The notes under the pieces were generated by a model. That model made no database searches and had not been told where the DNA came from. It was given only the letters and a program-made list of their open reading frames with translations. This document shows positions 32,770-40,125 of a stretch of 40,125 bases of DNA, piece after piece. A program made the translations under genes and the position numbers. This stretch comes from Leptolyngbyaceae cyanobacterium M65_K2018_010 (GTDB lineage Bacteria > Cyanobacteriota > Cyanobacteriia > Phormidesmidales > Phormidesmidaceae). The first letter of the stretch is position 1; each line of letters starts with the position of its first letter. Location of the stretch: positions 1 to 40,125 of the forward strand of contig DVEE01000345.1 in assembly GCA_015295885.1 (NCBI GenBank). Direction: 5' to 3'.

Positions 32770-34092
32770 TTGGGTATTAAGGTTGGTCTATTGGGGTTGG
32801 GAACCGTAGGGGCCGGAGCGGTCAAAATCTTACTTGATCCCGCTGATCGCCACCCTTTACTCAGCCAGATCGCGATCGCAAAAATTGGGGTTCGCCAGCT
32901 TGACAAACCCCGCCCGGTTAATTTTCCCGCCGAGGTGCTCACCACAGATTTAGAGAGCCTGGTCACTGACCCTGAAATTGCCATTGTGGTGGAGGTGATG
33001 GGCGGCCTGGAACCAGCGCGATCGCTGATTCTCAAGGCCATTCACCACGGCAAACATGTGGTTACGGCCAATAAAGCCGTGATTGCTCGCTACGGCGATG
33101 AAATTTTTACCGCCGCCAATGAAGCGGGGGTTTACGTTTTATTAGAAGCGGCCGTGGGGGGCGGTATCCCGGTGATTCAACCCCTCAAGCAAGCCCTGGG
33201 GGTGAATCGCATCCAGGCGGTGACTGGCATCATCAATGGTACGACCAACTACATCCTCACCCGCATGCAGCAGGAAGGGGGCGACTTCGAGCCCATTCTG
33301 GCCGAAGCCCAGCGGTTGGGCTACGCCGAGGCTGACCCCGCGGCCGATGTGGATGGCCTGGACGCCGCCGATAAAATAGCGATTCTGGCTTCCCTGGCCT
33401 TTGGGGGTCGCATTAAGCTCTCGGAGGTCTATAGCGAGGGGATTCGGCAGGTGACGGCGGCGGATATGGCCTATGCCAGTCGCCTGGGGTTCGTGATCAA
33501 GTTACTAGCGATCGCCCGCCGTAACACCCACCCGGATTCCGAGGAGCCCCTGGACGAACTGCAACTGCGCGTGCATCCCACCCTGGTACCCCTGGCTCAC
33601 CCCTTGGCCGCGGTCAACGATGTTTACAACGCCATCCTAGTAGAGGGGGATCCCATTGGTCAGGTGATGTTCTTTGGTCCTGGGGCAGGGGAGGGCCCTA
33701 CCGCCAGTGCCGTCGTCTCGGATATTTTGAACATCGCCGCCACCCTAGTATCCGGCCAGGGTAGCGAGATTACGGCCAAAACCGCTAATCCACTACTGGC
33801 CTGTACCCATCAGCACTACTGCAAAATTAGCCCCATGGCCGATATTGTCAGCCGCTACTACCTGCGCCTGCTGGCGGAGGATCGGCCTGGGGTGATTGGC
33901 AAGCTAGGGCTCTGCTTTGGCGATCATGCGGTGAGCTTGGAATCCATTGTTCAGATTGGCCTGCGCGACAACTACGCAGAAATTGTCATCGTCAGCCACG
34001 AAGTTAAGGAAGCCCATTTCCAAACGGCCCTGGACGATCTGCGCGGTTTTCCAGAAATTCATAGTGTGGCCAGTGTGTTGAGGGTTCTGTAG
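32770..34092 (+). CDS. hom: Homoserine dehydrogenase
   Basis: The enzyme reduces aspartate semialdehyde to homoserine for threonine and methionine. The Rossmann motif GLLGLGTVGAGAV is at residues 6-18. Further blocks are KHVVTANKAVIARYG, LLEAAVGGGIPVI, TGIINGTTNYIL and EADPAADVDGLDAADKIAIL with the catalytic Lys region. The C-terminal ACT domain (about 355-440; LRLLAEDRPGVIGKLGLCF) is the usual site of threonine feedback. The start is a TTG: a stop codon (TAG at 32755) lies just upstream in frame, and MGIKVGLLGLG fits the family start. No good Shine-Dalgarno site precedes it. The length of 440 residues is normal. Confidence 0.95.
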   Translation: MGIKVGLLGLGTVGAGAVKILLDPADRHPLLSQIAIAKIGVRQLDKPRPVNFPAEVLTTDLESLVTDPEIAIVVEVMGGLEPARSLILKAIHHGKHVVTANKAVIARYGDEIFTAANEAGVYVLLEAAVGGGIPVIQPLKQALGVNRIQAVTGIINGTTNYILTRMQQEGGDFEPILAEAQRLGYAEADPAADVDGLDAADKIAILASLAFGGRIKLSEVYSEGIRQVTAADMAYASRLGFVIKLLAIARRNTHPDSEEPLDELQLRVHPTLVPLAHPLAAVNDVYNAILVEGDPIGQVMFFGPGAGEGPTASAVVSDILNIAATLVSGQGSEITAKTANPLLACTHQHYCKISPMADIVSRYYLRLLAEDRPGVIGKLGLCFGDHAVSLESIVQIGLRDNYAEIVIVSHEVKEAHFQTALDDLRGFPEIHSVASVLRVL

Positions 34093-34210
34093 AACTGCGG
34101 GGGCGGTGGGTGCAGTCAGGGATAACTGGCCGTAGGATTCGGGAAGTATGCGGTTAGAGTAGTAAGGACTTGGCGGAGTGAATCCTCCGGGTACAGGTCT
34201 GGTCATGGTT

Positions 34211-34217
34211 AGGTGGG
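34211..34217 (+). promoter_or_regulatory. Shine-Dalgarno AGGTGGG before the cyclase start
   Basis: AGGTGGG lies 7 bases before the ATG at 34225. It overlaps the GTG at 34213, which therefore cannot be the start served by it. Confidence 0.5.
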
Positions 34218-34224
34218 AATCCCT

Positions 34225-36765
34225 ATGGCGACGCCGTCCGATCGCAATCTACTGACCACACTGTCTTTGATGAACCAGCACAGTTCCCTGCTGCATCGGG
34301 TGCGCGATTTACCGACCCCTCAGTTTATTGAGCTGCTCGACAAAATTACCGAGGAGTTCGAGCACTTTTTGCGGGCCATCGACCTGATCAACAACGAGTC
34401 GTTGGAGATCATGCTGGAGCAACTGCTAGAAGCCTTTACCTTGAAAATTGGCCAGATTCTGCAGGCCGATCGCACCACCATTTTTATGGTGGACCCCGAG
34501 AAGCAGGAGCTCTGGTCTAAGATCGCCCAGGCCGAAGGCGAGCGATCGCTGGAAATTCGAGTGCCCATGGGCAAGGGTATCTCCGGCTATGTCGCCACCC
34601 ACCTCACCCCCCTCAACATTGCCGACGCCTACGCCGACGATCGCTTTGACCCCACCTACGACCAGCGCACGGGTTACCGCACCACCAGCATTCTCTGCCT
34701 ACCGGTGTTGAGCAAGAAAACCGGCAACCTGGTGGCGGTGGTGCAACTGCTGAACAAGCTCAACCAGGGGCCCTTCAACGGGGAGGATGAACGGCGCTTT
34801 AGGGAGTTTGCCGAAGCCCTGGGGGTAATTCTGGAAAGCTGTAACTCCTTCTACGTGGCGGCCCGCAATCAAAAGGGGGTCTCGGCCTTACTGAAGGCGA
34901 TTTCCTCCCTAGAGCAGAGTTTGGATCTGGAAAAAACCCTGCAATCGGTGATGGAAGAAGCCCGCCTGCTGATGCAGGCCGATCGCAGCACCCTCTGGCT
35001 GATTGACGAAGAGCGCGGCGAGCTATGGTCGAAGGTGAAATCCGGCGATGGCCGGTCCCTGGTAGAGCTGCGAATGCCCAGCACTAGCGGCATTGTGGGC
35101 CATGTCGCTAGCACCGGTGAGGGCCTGAATATTCCCGATGTTTCCCGGGATCCCCGCTTCAACCCCGATGCGGATCGGCGCACCGGCTACCAAACCCGCA
35201 ATATTCTCTGTATGCCGGTGTTTGATTCCGCTGGCAGGCTGATCGCCGTCACCCAGCTGATCAACAAGGCCCAGGGCTCCTTTACCAGTTCCGACGAAGC
35301 CTTTATGCGGGCTTTTAACATTCAGGCCGGCGTTGCCCTGGAAAACGCCAAGCTGTTTGAAAGCGTGCTGGTGGAAAAGCAATACCAGAAAGATATTCTC
35401 CAAAGCCTTTCAGATGCCGTAGTTTCCACGGATTTGGAGGGCCGCATTGTCACCATCAACGATGCCGCCCTGGGGCTGCTGGGGTGTCCCACTGCCGACG
35501 ATCCCGACCGCAGCCAGCGCGATCGCTGGCTCTCCGCCCTCATCCATCGCCCAGTTTGGGAGATCCTGGCGATCGAAAACCTTCGCGATCGCCTGCAAGA
35601 TAGCCTCACCCACGGTGCCCATCACTACGTACCGGAACAAACCCTGCGGGTGGCGATTCGACCGGCCCAGGTCTATCCTGATCCCCTGGGCGCTCAGCTA
35701 GCTCTGCCAGACCCCAACCATCCCCCCTTTTATCGGCTTTGGGGGGATCCCAACGGGCCCAGGTTGACGCCGGACCAGTTGCAATACCAGGAACGCAGCC
35801 TAAATTTGACCGTTAACCCCCTGACCAACCCCGAAGGCGGGGTGCTGGGCGGTCTACTGGTGTTGGAGGACATTAGCCAGGAAAAGCGGATGAAAAGTAC
35901 CCTCTACCGCTACATGACCCCCGGGGTGGCTGAGCGAGTCATGGCCCTGGGGGATGACCTGCTCATGAAGGGAGAGCGTAAGGAGGTTACGGTGCTGTTT
36001 TCGGATATTCGGGGCTACACCTCCCTGACCGAGAACCTGGAAGCCGACAAAGTTGTAGATCTGCTCAACGCCTACTTTGAAACCATGGTGGAAGCGGTGT
36101 TCAACTACGAGGGCACCCTCGACAAGTTCATTGGCGATGCCCTGATGGCTGTCTTTGGCGCTCCCCTACCCCTCAGCAACCATGCCTGGGCCGCGGTGCA
36201 GAGCGCCCTGGATATGCGCCAGCGGTTGGCCCAATTTAATACCGAGCGCCGTCAGTTAGGACAACCGGAAATTCGCATCGGCATTGGCCTTAGCTCGGGG
36301 GAAGTGGTGTCAGGCAACATTGGCTCCCAACGCAAGATGGAATACACCGTGATTGGTGATGGGGTGAATCTCAGCTCTCGCCTGGAGGGAGTCACCAAGG
36401 AGTACGGCTGCGACATTGTGATTAGCGAATATACCTACGCCCTTTGTCAGGACAAGATCTGGGCGCGGGAGTTAGATCGCATTCAGGTGAAGGGCAAGCG
36501 ACAGCCAGTCAATCTCTATGAGCTGATCGATAGACGGGAAACCCCCCTCGATGCCGCTACCCAAACTTTCCTAGATTGCTATGCCAAGGCTCGCCAGGCG
36601 TACATCGCCATGGACTTTGCCGCCGCCTTGCAATTTTTCCAACAGGCCCAGGCTCTCCGCCCTAGGGATCAGGCCGTCGCGGTTCATATCCAGCGGAGTC
36701 AGCAGTACTTGGCTCACACCCCGCCCCCCGACTGGAATGGGGTACATGTGATGGCTACGAAATAA
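34225..36765 (+). CDS. GAF-GAF-PAS adenylate cyclase, CyaB1/CyaB2-like
   Basis: The 846-residue protein looks soluble. Two GAF domains (about 60-215 and 240-385) each carry an NKFDE-like motif, NIADAYADDRFDP and NIPDVSRDPRFNP, as in the cyclic-nucleotide-binding GAF domains of Anabaena CyaB1 and CyaB2. A PAS domain follows (about 390-555; ILQSLSDAVVSTDLEGRIVT). The class III catalytic domain (about 590-780) has metal Asp residues in LFSDIRGYTS and GDALMAVFG, the adenine-selecting Lys in LDKFIGD and Thr in EYTVIGDGVNLSSRLEG, and the transition-state Asn and Arg in the same block. All key residues are present, so it should make cAMP. A short TPR-like helical tail ends the protein. By family, cAMP binding to the GAF domains would stimulate synthesis. 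The next gene starts 147 bp downstream. Confidence 0.93.
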   Translation: MATPSDRNLLTTLSLMNQHSSLLHRVRDLPTPQFIELLDKITEEFEHFLRAIDLINNESLEIMLEQLLEAFTLKIGQILQADRTTIFMVDPEKQELWSKIAQAEGERSLEIRVPMGKGISGYVATHLTPLNIADAYADDRFDPTYDQRTGYRTTSILCLPVLSKKTGNLVAVVQLLNKLNQGPFNGEDERRFREFAEALGVILESCNSFYVAARNQKGVSALLKAISSLEQSLDLEKTLQSVMEEARLLMQADRSTLWLIDEERGELWSKVKSGDGRSLVELRMPSTSGIVGHVASTGEGLNIPDVSRDPRFNPDADRRTGYQTRNILCMPVFDSAGRLIAVTQLINKAQGSFTSSDEAFMRAFNIQAGVALENAKLFESVLVEKQYQKDILQSLSDAVVSTDLEGRIVTINDAALGLLGCPTADDPDRSQRDRWLSALIHRPVWEILAIENLRDRLQDSLTHGAHHYVPEQTLRVAIRPAQVYPDPLGAQLALPDPNHPPFYRLWGDPNGPRLTPDQLQYQERSLNLTVNPLTNPEGGVLGGLLVLEDISQEKRMKSTLYRYMTPGVAERVMALGDDLLMKGERKEVTVLFSDIRGYTSLTENLEADKVVDLLNAYFETMVEAVFNYEGTLDKFIGDALMAVFGAPLPLSNHAWAAVQSALDMRQRLAQFNTERRQLGQPEIRIGIGLSSGEVVSGNIGSQRKMEYTVIGDGVNLSSRLEGVTKEYGCDIVISEYTYALCQDKIWARELDRIQVKGKRQPVNLYELIDRRETPLDAATQTFLDCYAKARQAYIAMDFAAALQFFQQAQALRPRDQAVAVHIQRSQQYLAHTPPPDWNGVHVMATK

Positions 36766-36911
36766 AATTTTTCATGGCGATTCCCTACCCATTACCTTCG
36801 CCACTTAAAAAAATCGCCAGAATAATAGTACCGAGCCCTGGGTCAGGTGCTCTGGCCTGGCGACGATAGGGTGGGCCTGTCCATGGTCGCCCGGTTCAGC
36901 AATCATACTTG

Positions 36912-39900
36912 ATGAGTGAGATCCTGTGGTCTATGGCCGTAGATCAAGATCGGAATCCAACCGACCCGGTGCCTCCATCGGGTTGGGGTAGCCTGGGGCG
37001 ATGGGGCAAGGCCATCGCCATCGGCGGTGGCGCTGTGGTGCTGGCTGGCCTGGTGGCAGGGTGGTGGGGCTATAGCCTGCTGCGACGGGAGTTACCCCAG
37101 TTTTTGCAAGACAACTTGAGCGTGGCCCTGGGTCGCCCCATCAAAGTAGGGGAGTTTGAGCGGTTTAGCCCAACCGGCGTACGGCTAGGCCCCTCGATTG
37201 TGCCCCCCACCGAAGATAACTTTTCCTGGGTGAAGGCTAGGGCCCTAGAGGTCAACTTTAACCCCCTGGAGCTGATATGGACCCGCACCCTCCGACCTAG
37301 CCTGGTGTTTATTGAGCCGCAAATGGCTGTTAAGCAGGGGTTCGATGGGGATTGGCGAGTCCTCCCACCTGGATCCATTGGTCAGCGGGGTTGGATTAAA
37401 ACGGAACTACGCAGCCTGCAAATTCGCAATGCCGCCCTGGCCATTGGCCCCATTTCCCGATCCTCCATTGTGGAATTACCCCCAGGGGTAACCAGTGCCA
37501 CCCTAATTTTGTTAGAAAACGTCAACCTGCGCCTGCGCTTTAGCGGCACAAATAATCAAACGGCAACCCTGATTGTGGGTGGACGCCTGAACCAGGGGAG
37601 CTTTCAGGCTCGGGGCGAGGGCCAACTCGATACCCTGCAAACCAACCTGGCAATTCAGGCCCAGCAAATTCCCATTGAGTCGGTCAACCCCCTGTTTGGC
37701 GGCGGCTTCTTTGTCCGCGAGGGCTTGTTGTCGGCTAACTTGGACCTGAAGGTGCGGCCCCGGGCCCCTGAGCCTCTCACCGTTACCGGTACCGCCCGGC
37801 TGCGCAATGGCGATATCGTGATTACCGACCTGCCCGCTCCCCTGCAGGAGATCAACGGCACCCTGATTGCCACCGGCCTCGGTGGGCGGCTGGAGCATAG
37901 CTCCCTTAAATTGGGGCCAATTTTAGCCAGGGCCGAAGGGACCATTGACCTGCGCCAGGGAAACAACCTTTTCATTACGTTGCCCGATGTCAGCCTGGCC
38001 CAGGTTGAAGCCGTTCTAGGGCAACCCCTACCCCTAGAAGCCGTCGGCCGTTTTCGGGTTGAAACCCAGGTCACCGGTGCCCTAGATAACCCCCAGCTTA
38101 CTGGCCGTTTGGATGCCCTGGATCAGGTCAGGGTAGATCGCCTCGGCCTGGACGCCATTCAGGCCCAGTTCACCGCTAATTTGGGCGGCTTTACCCTAAC
38201 CCAGGCCATGGTTCGCCCGGCCCCGGGGGGCACCCTGACAGCCCAGGGCACCGCGGATTTTAACCGCGCCGATTGGCGCCGCCCTAGCCTCAGCTTTGCG
38301 GTCCAGACGGATTTACCCCTGGATAGCCTGGCCCAATTGTACGAGGTGCCGATTCCCAACCCCATTCAATTAGGACCGCTGTTGGCCGAGGCCCAGATTA
38401 CTGGCTACCCGAACGATCTGCGGGGGCGAGTCGATTGGCGCCTACCCCAAGCGACGTTTCCGGGGCAGGGCCAAGTCACCTATGCCCAGGGGGTCATACA
38501 AGCCCCCAAGGCTCTATTTCAGGTGGGGGAAGGCCGCTTGCAAGCCCAAGCTGAAGTCAATTTGAACAATCTGAATTGGCAAGCCCATGGGGTGGGGGCG
38601 GATCTCTCCCTGGGGCTCCTATCCCCCCAACTGCGGGGCAGGCTAGATACCGATGTGCGGGTCTCGGGCAATCTGCGGCATCTAACCCCGGCAGCTATGG
38701 GGGCTACTGGTCAGATTCAGTTATCGCAGGCGATTCCCCTGCATCGAGAAGGGGTTGACCGCCTCCTACCCGGTCCTCTCCAGGCCCGCTTTATCTGGAA
38801 TGGCCAACGCCTGGAAGTACCCGAGGCCAGCGCGCCTAACTTCTATGCCAGGGGCGGGGCAGATATCACCTTTGCCGCCGGGGGTGGCCGACCGACCATT
38901 TCCGGCATGGATTTTACTACCCGCTTCACCCACCTGAACCTGGCCGTCGCCTACGCCCTACTGGATGGCCCGACTTGGTTACGTCCCCAGGGCTATGTAG
39001 ATTTTGACGGTACCCTGCGAGGGTTCCTGGGCAATCCACAAATTGCTGGTATCGCCGGGCTGCGCCAGTTTTCGATCAACGACCTGGCCTGGTTTGAGGA
39101 AGTGTCTGGGCCGATTCGAGCTTCCCTAACAGAGGGCGCCCAACTGAGCCTATTGGGTGCCGGGAACGAAATCTCTGCGGACATTGACCCCAGCCTGCGG
39201 CCCAATACCTTTCGCCTCTCCAATGGCGAATTCCTGGTGACTGGACAGCGACAGGGCAGCATTCTGGAGGCCGAAGTGCGTCACTTTGATCTCGGCCGTT
39301 TAGCGATTCGCCCCTTTGAAAGCCCTGATATAGGGCTGAATTTAGGGACTCTGTCGGGCTTGCTCCATGCCACCGCCCAAATTGACTTAAGTGAGTTGTT
39401 CAATCCAGCGATCGCCGCTGACTTAGTCGTAGATCGGCCTGGGCTAGGGGTGATCACCGCCGACCGCCTCACCGGTCAACTCCACTACCGGGAGGGTCTG
39501 GTCCTATTGACCGGCGGTAACTTGCAACTCACCCCAAACACGCGATTTCTGATCACAGGCCAGGGGCGACTGTTCCCAGAATGGCAGGTGAGCGCGGCAA
39601 TCTCCACCCCCCAGGCGGACTTTCAAGATATCCTCCACACCCTCAGACTCTACAGCTACGCGGACTTTGGCCGTCTGTTGAGACCCCCCACTCCCGGTTC
39701 CGGAGCGGATCTGGCGGTCACCCCGGTGGGCATGCCCGAGGCTGCGCTGCTAGACCAGGCCAGCCTGGCCAGAGCCCTCGATGCCAGGGTAATCAGGGAG
39801 AAAAATCGAGAATTGCGGCGGGGTTTAGGGCAGATGGTTGACCAGCAGCAGGCCAGGGCTCTGCTACCCAGCCTTGATCAGCTGGAGGGGCAGGTGTCCG

Positions 39901-40125
39901 GTCGCCTAGGGGTGGCGGTTGACCCGCGAGCAGGGCTAAGCGCTGATTTTGAGTTCTCCGGGCAAAACTGGGCCTGGGGCCGCTACGACTTTGACAACCA
40001 GTTCCTGGCCCGGGGAGAGGTGCATCATCAAACCCTAGTTCTCGATCCCGTGGAGTTCTGTGCCGGCGCTACCCGGCTCAGTTTGGTCGGCCAGGTCTCT
40101 GCCCAGGACTCTAACCTGACCATTC
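36912..40125 (+). CDS. tamB: TamB-like translocation and assembly protein, C terminus outside the window
   Basis: The frame is open from 36912 to the end, over 1070 residues. An N-terminal membrane helix (AIAIGGGAVVLAGLVAGWW) follows a short polar head. The rest is a long run of beta-strand repeats with the DUF490/TamB style, for example LGRPIKVGEFERFSPTGVRLG, RARALEVNFNPLELI, ANLDLKVRPRAPEPLTV, TGTARLRNGDIVI and GRFRVETQVTGALDNPQLTG. TamB spans the periplasm from the inner membrane and works with Omp85-family proteins; it is also implicated in lipid transfer to the outer membrane. Two in-frame ATGs, 36912 and 36933, are possible starts; neither has a clear ribosome site. An Omp85 gene lies at 11379-13811. 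The right part, including the DUF490 C terminus, is not seen. Confidence 0.85.
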   Translation, partial: MSEILWSMAVDQDRNPTDPVPPSGWGSLGRWGKAIAIGGGAVVLAGLVAGWWGYSLLRRELPQFLQDNLSVALGRPIKVGEFERFSPTGVRLGPSIVPPTEDNFSWVKARALEVNFNPLELIWTRTLRPSLVFIEPQMAVKQGFDGDWRVLPPGSIGQRGWIKTELRSLQIRNAALAIGPISRSSIVELPPGVTSATLILLENVNLRLRFSGTNNQTATLIVGGRLNQGSFQARGEGQLDTLQTNLAIQAQQIPIESVNPLFGGGFFVREGLLSANLDLKVRPRAPEPLTVTGTARLRNGDIVITDLPAPLQEINGTLIATGLGGRLEHSSLKLGPILARAEGTIDLRQGNNLFITLPDVSLAQVEAVLGQPLPLEAVGRFRVETQVTGALDNPQLTGRLDALDQVRVDRLGLDAIQAQFTANLGGFTLTQAMVRPAPGGTLTAQGTADFNRADWRRPSLSFAVQTDLPLDSLAQLYEVPIPNPIQLGPLLAEAQITGYPNDLRGRVDWRLPQATFPGQGQVTYAQGVIQAPKALFQVGEGRLQAQAEVNLNNLNWQAHGVGADLSLGLLSPQLRGRLDTDVRVSGNLRHLTPAAMGATGQIQLSQAIPLHREGVDRLLPGPLQARFIWNGQRLEVPEASAPNFYARGGADITFAAGGGRPTISGMDFTTRFTHLNLAVAYALLDGPTWLRPQGYVDFDGTLRGFLGNPQIAGIAGLRQFSINDLAWFEEVSGPIRASLTEGAQLSLLGAGNEISADIDPSLRPNTFRLSNGEFLVTGQRQGSILEAEVRHFDLGRLAIRPFESPDIGLNLGTLSGLLHATAQIDLSELFNPAIAADLVVDRPGLGVITADRLTGQLHYREGLVLLTGGNLQLTPNTRFLITGQGRLFPEWQVSAAISTPQADFQDILHTLRLYSYADFGRLLRPPTPGSGADLAVTPVGMPEAALLDQASLARALDARVIREKNRELRRGLGQMVDQQQARALLPSLDQLEGQVSGRLGVAVDPRAGLSADFEFSGQNWAWGRYDFDNQFLARGEVHHQTLVLDPVEFCAGATRLSLVGQVSAQDSNLTI

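Noticed and set aside
36770..36825. Terminator after the cyclase gene
   Set aside because: TGGCGA and TCGCCA could pair, but the loop is long and the tract that follows is A-rich, not T-rich, for the plus strand.

Overview
The window reads as a phycobilisome-bearing cyanobacterium of moderately high GC. The main signs are a ferredoxin-NADP reductase with an N-terminal CpcD-like linker domain, a HetZ-like protein, the cyanobacterial purC-omp85-lpxC-fabZ-lpxA-lpxB gene order, a GAF-GAF-PAS-cyclase of the CyaB1/CyaB2 kind, and many HIP1 octamers (GCGATCGC) spread through most genes. No species can be named from the sequence. The first ~700 bases do not fit: they are visibly richer in GC, have no HIP1 octamer, and carry an open minus-strand frame of 34-residue TPR repeats that stops making sense where a cyanobacterial gene begins. 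I read this as a foreign end, most likely an assembly chimera and less likely a transfer junction.

Layout. 1-706: TPR protein fragment (-). 707-1480: unrecognised cyanobacterial protein, probably cut at its N terminus (+). 1524-2921: larC (-). 3088-3747: YciO/YrdC-type protein (+). 3953-5203: hetZ-like (+). 5244-5975: OmpR-type response regulator (-). 6292-14664: a long minus-strand envelope block, in transcription order purC, bamA/omp85, lpxC, fabZ, lpxA, lpxB, exbB, exbD. 14810-17962: recJ with a large extra C-terminal region (-). 18070-20198: HmpF-like short protein, MerR regulator and metallophosphoesterase (-). 20259-21134: a 15-bp tandem repeat and a SIMPL-domain secreted protein (+). 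21168-21524: small secreted protein (-). 21902-24806: divergent photolyase, then a DUF218 membrane protein (+). 25091-26485: mgtE (-). 26799-29774: PlsY-like membrane domain fused to a dikinase-type phosphotransferase (+). 29776-30969: serine beta-lactamase-like hydrolase (-). 31376-34092: petH and homoserine dehydrogenase (+). 34225-36765: adenylate cyclase (+). 36912-end: TamB-like protein, running off the window (+).

How the genes fit together. The strongest theme is the outer envelope. Lipid A synthesis (LpxC, FabZ, LpxA, LpxB), outer-membrane protein insertion (Omp85/BamA) and an inner-membrane proton-channel pair (ExbB/ExbD) lie in one orientation with short gaps, and the Omp85-linked bridge protein TamB starts at the right edge. 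The rest is mostly housekeeping and signalling: purine and threonine-family synthesis, photosynthetic electron transfer, Mg uptake, DNA repair and cAMP production. The least ordinary gene is the 991-residue PlsY-phosphotransferase fusion. No tRNA, rRNA, CRISPR array, transposase or phage gene was seen.
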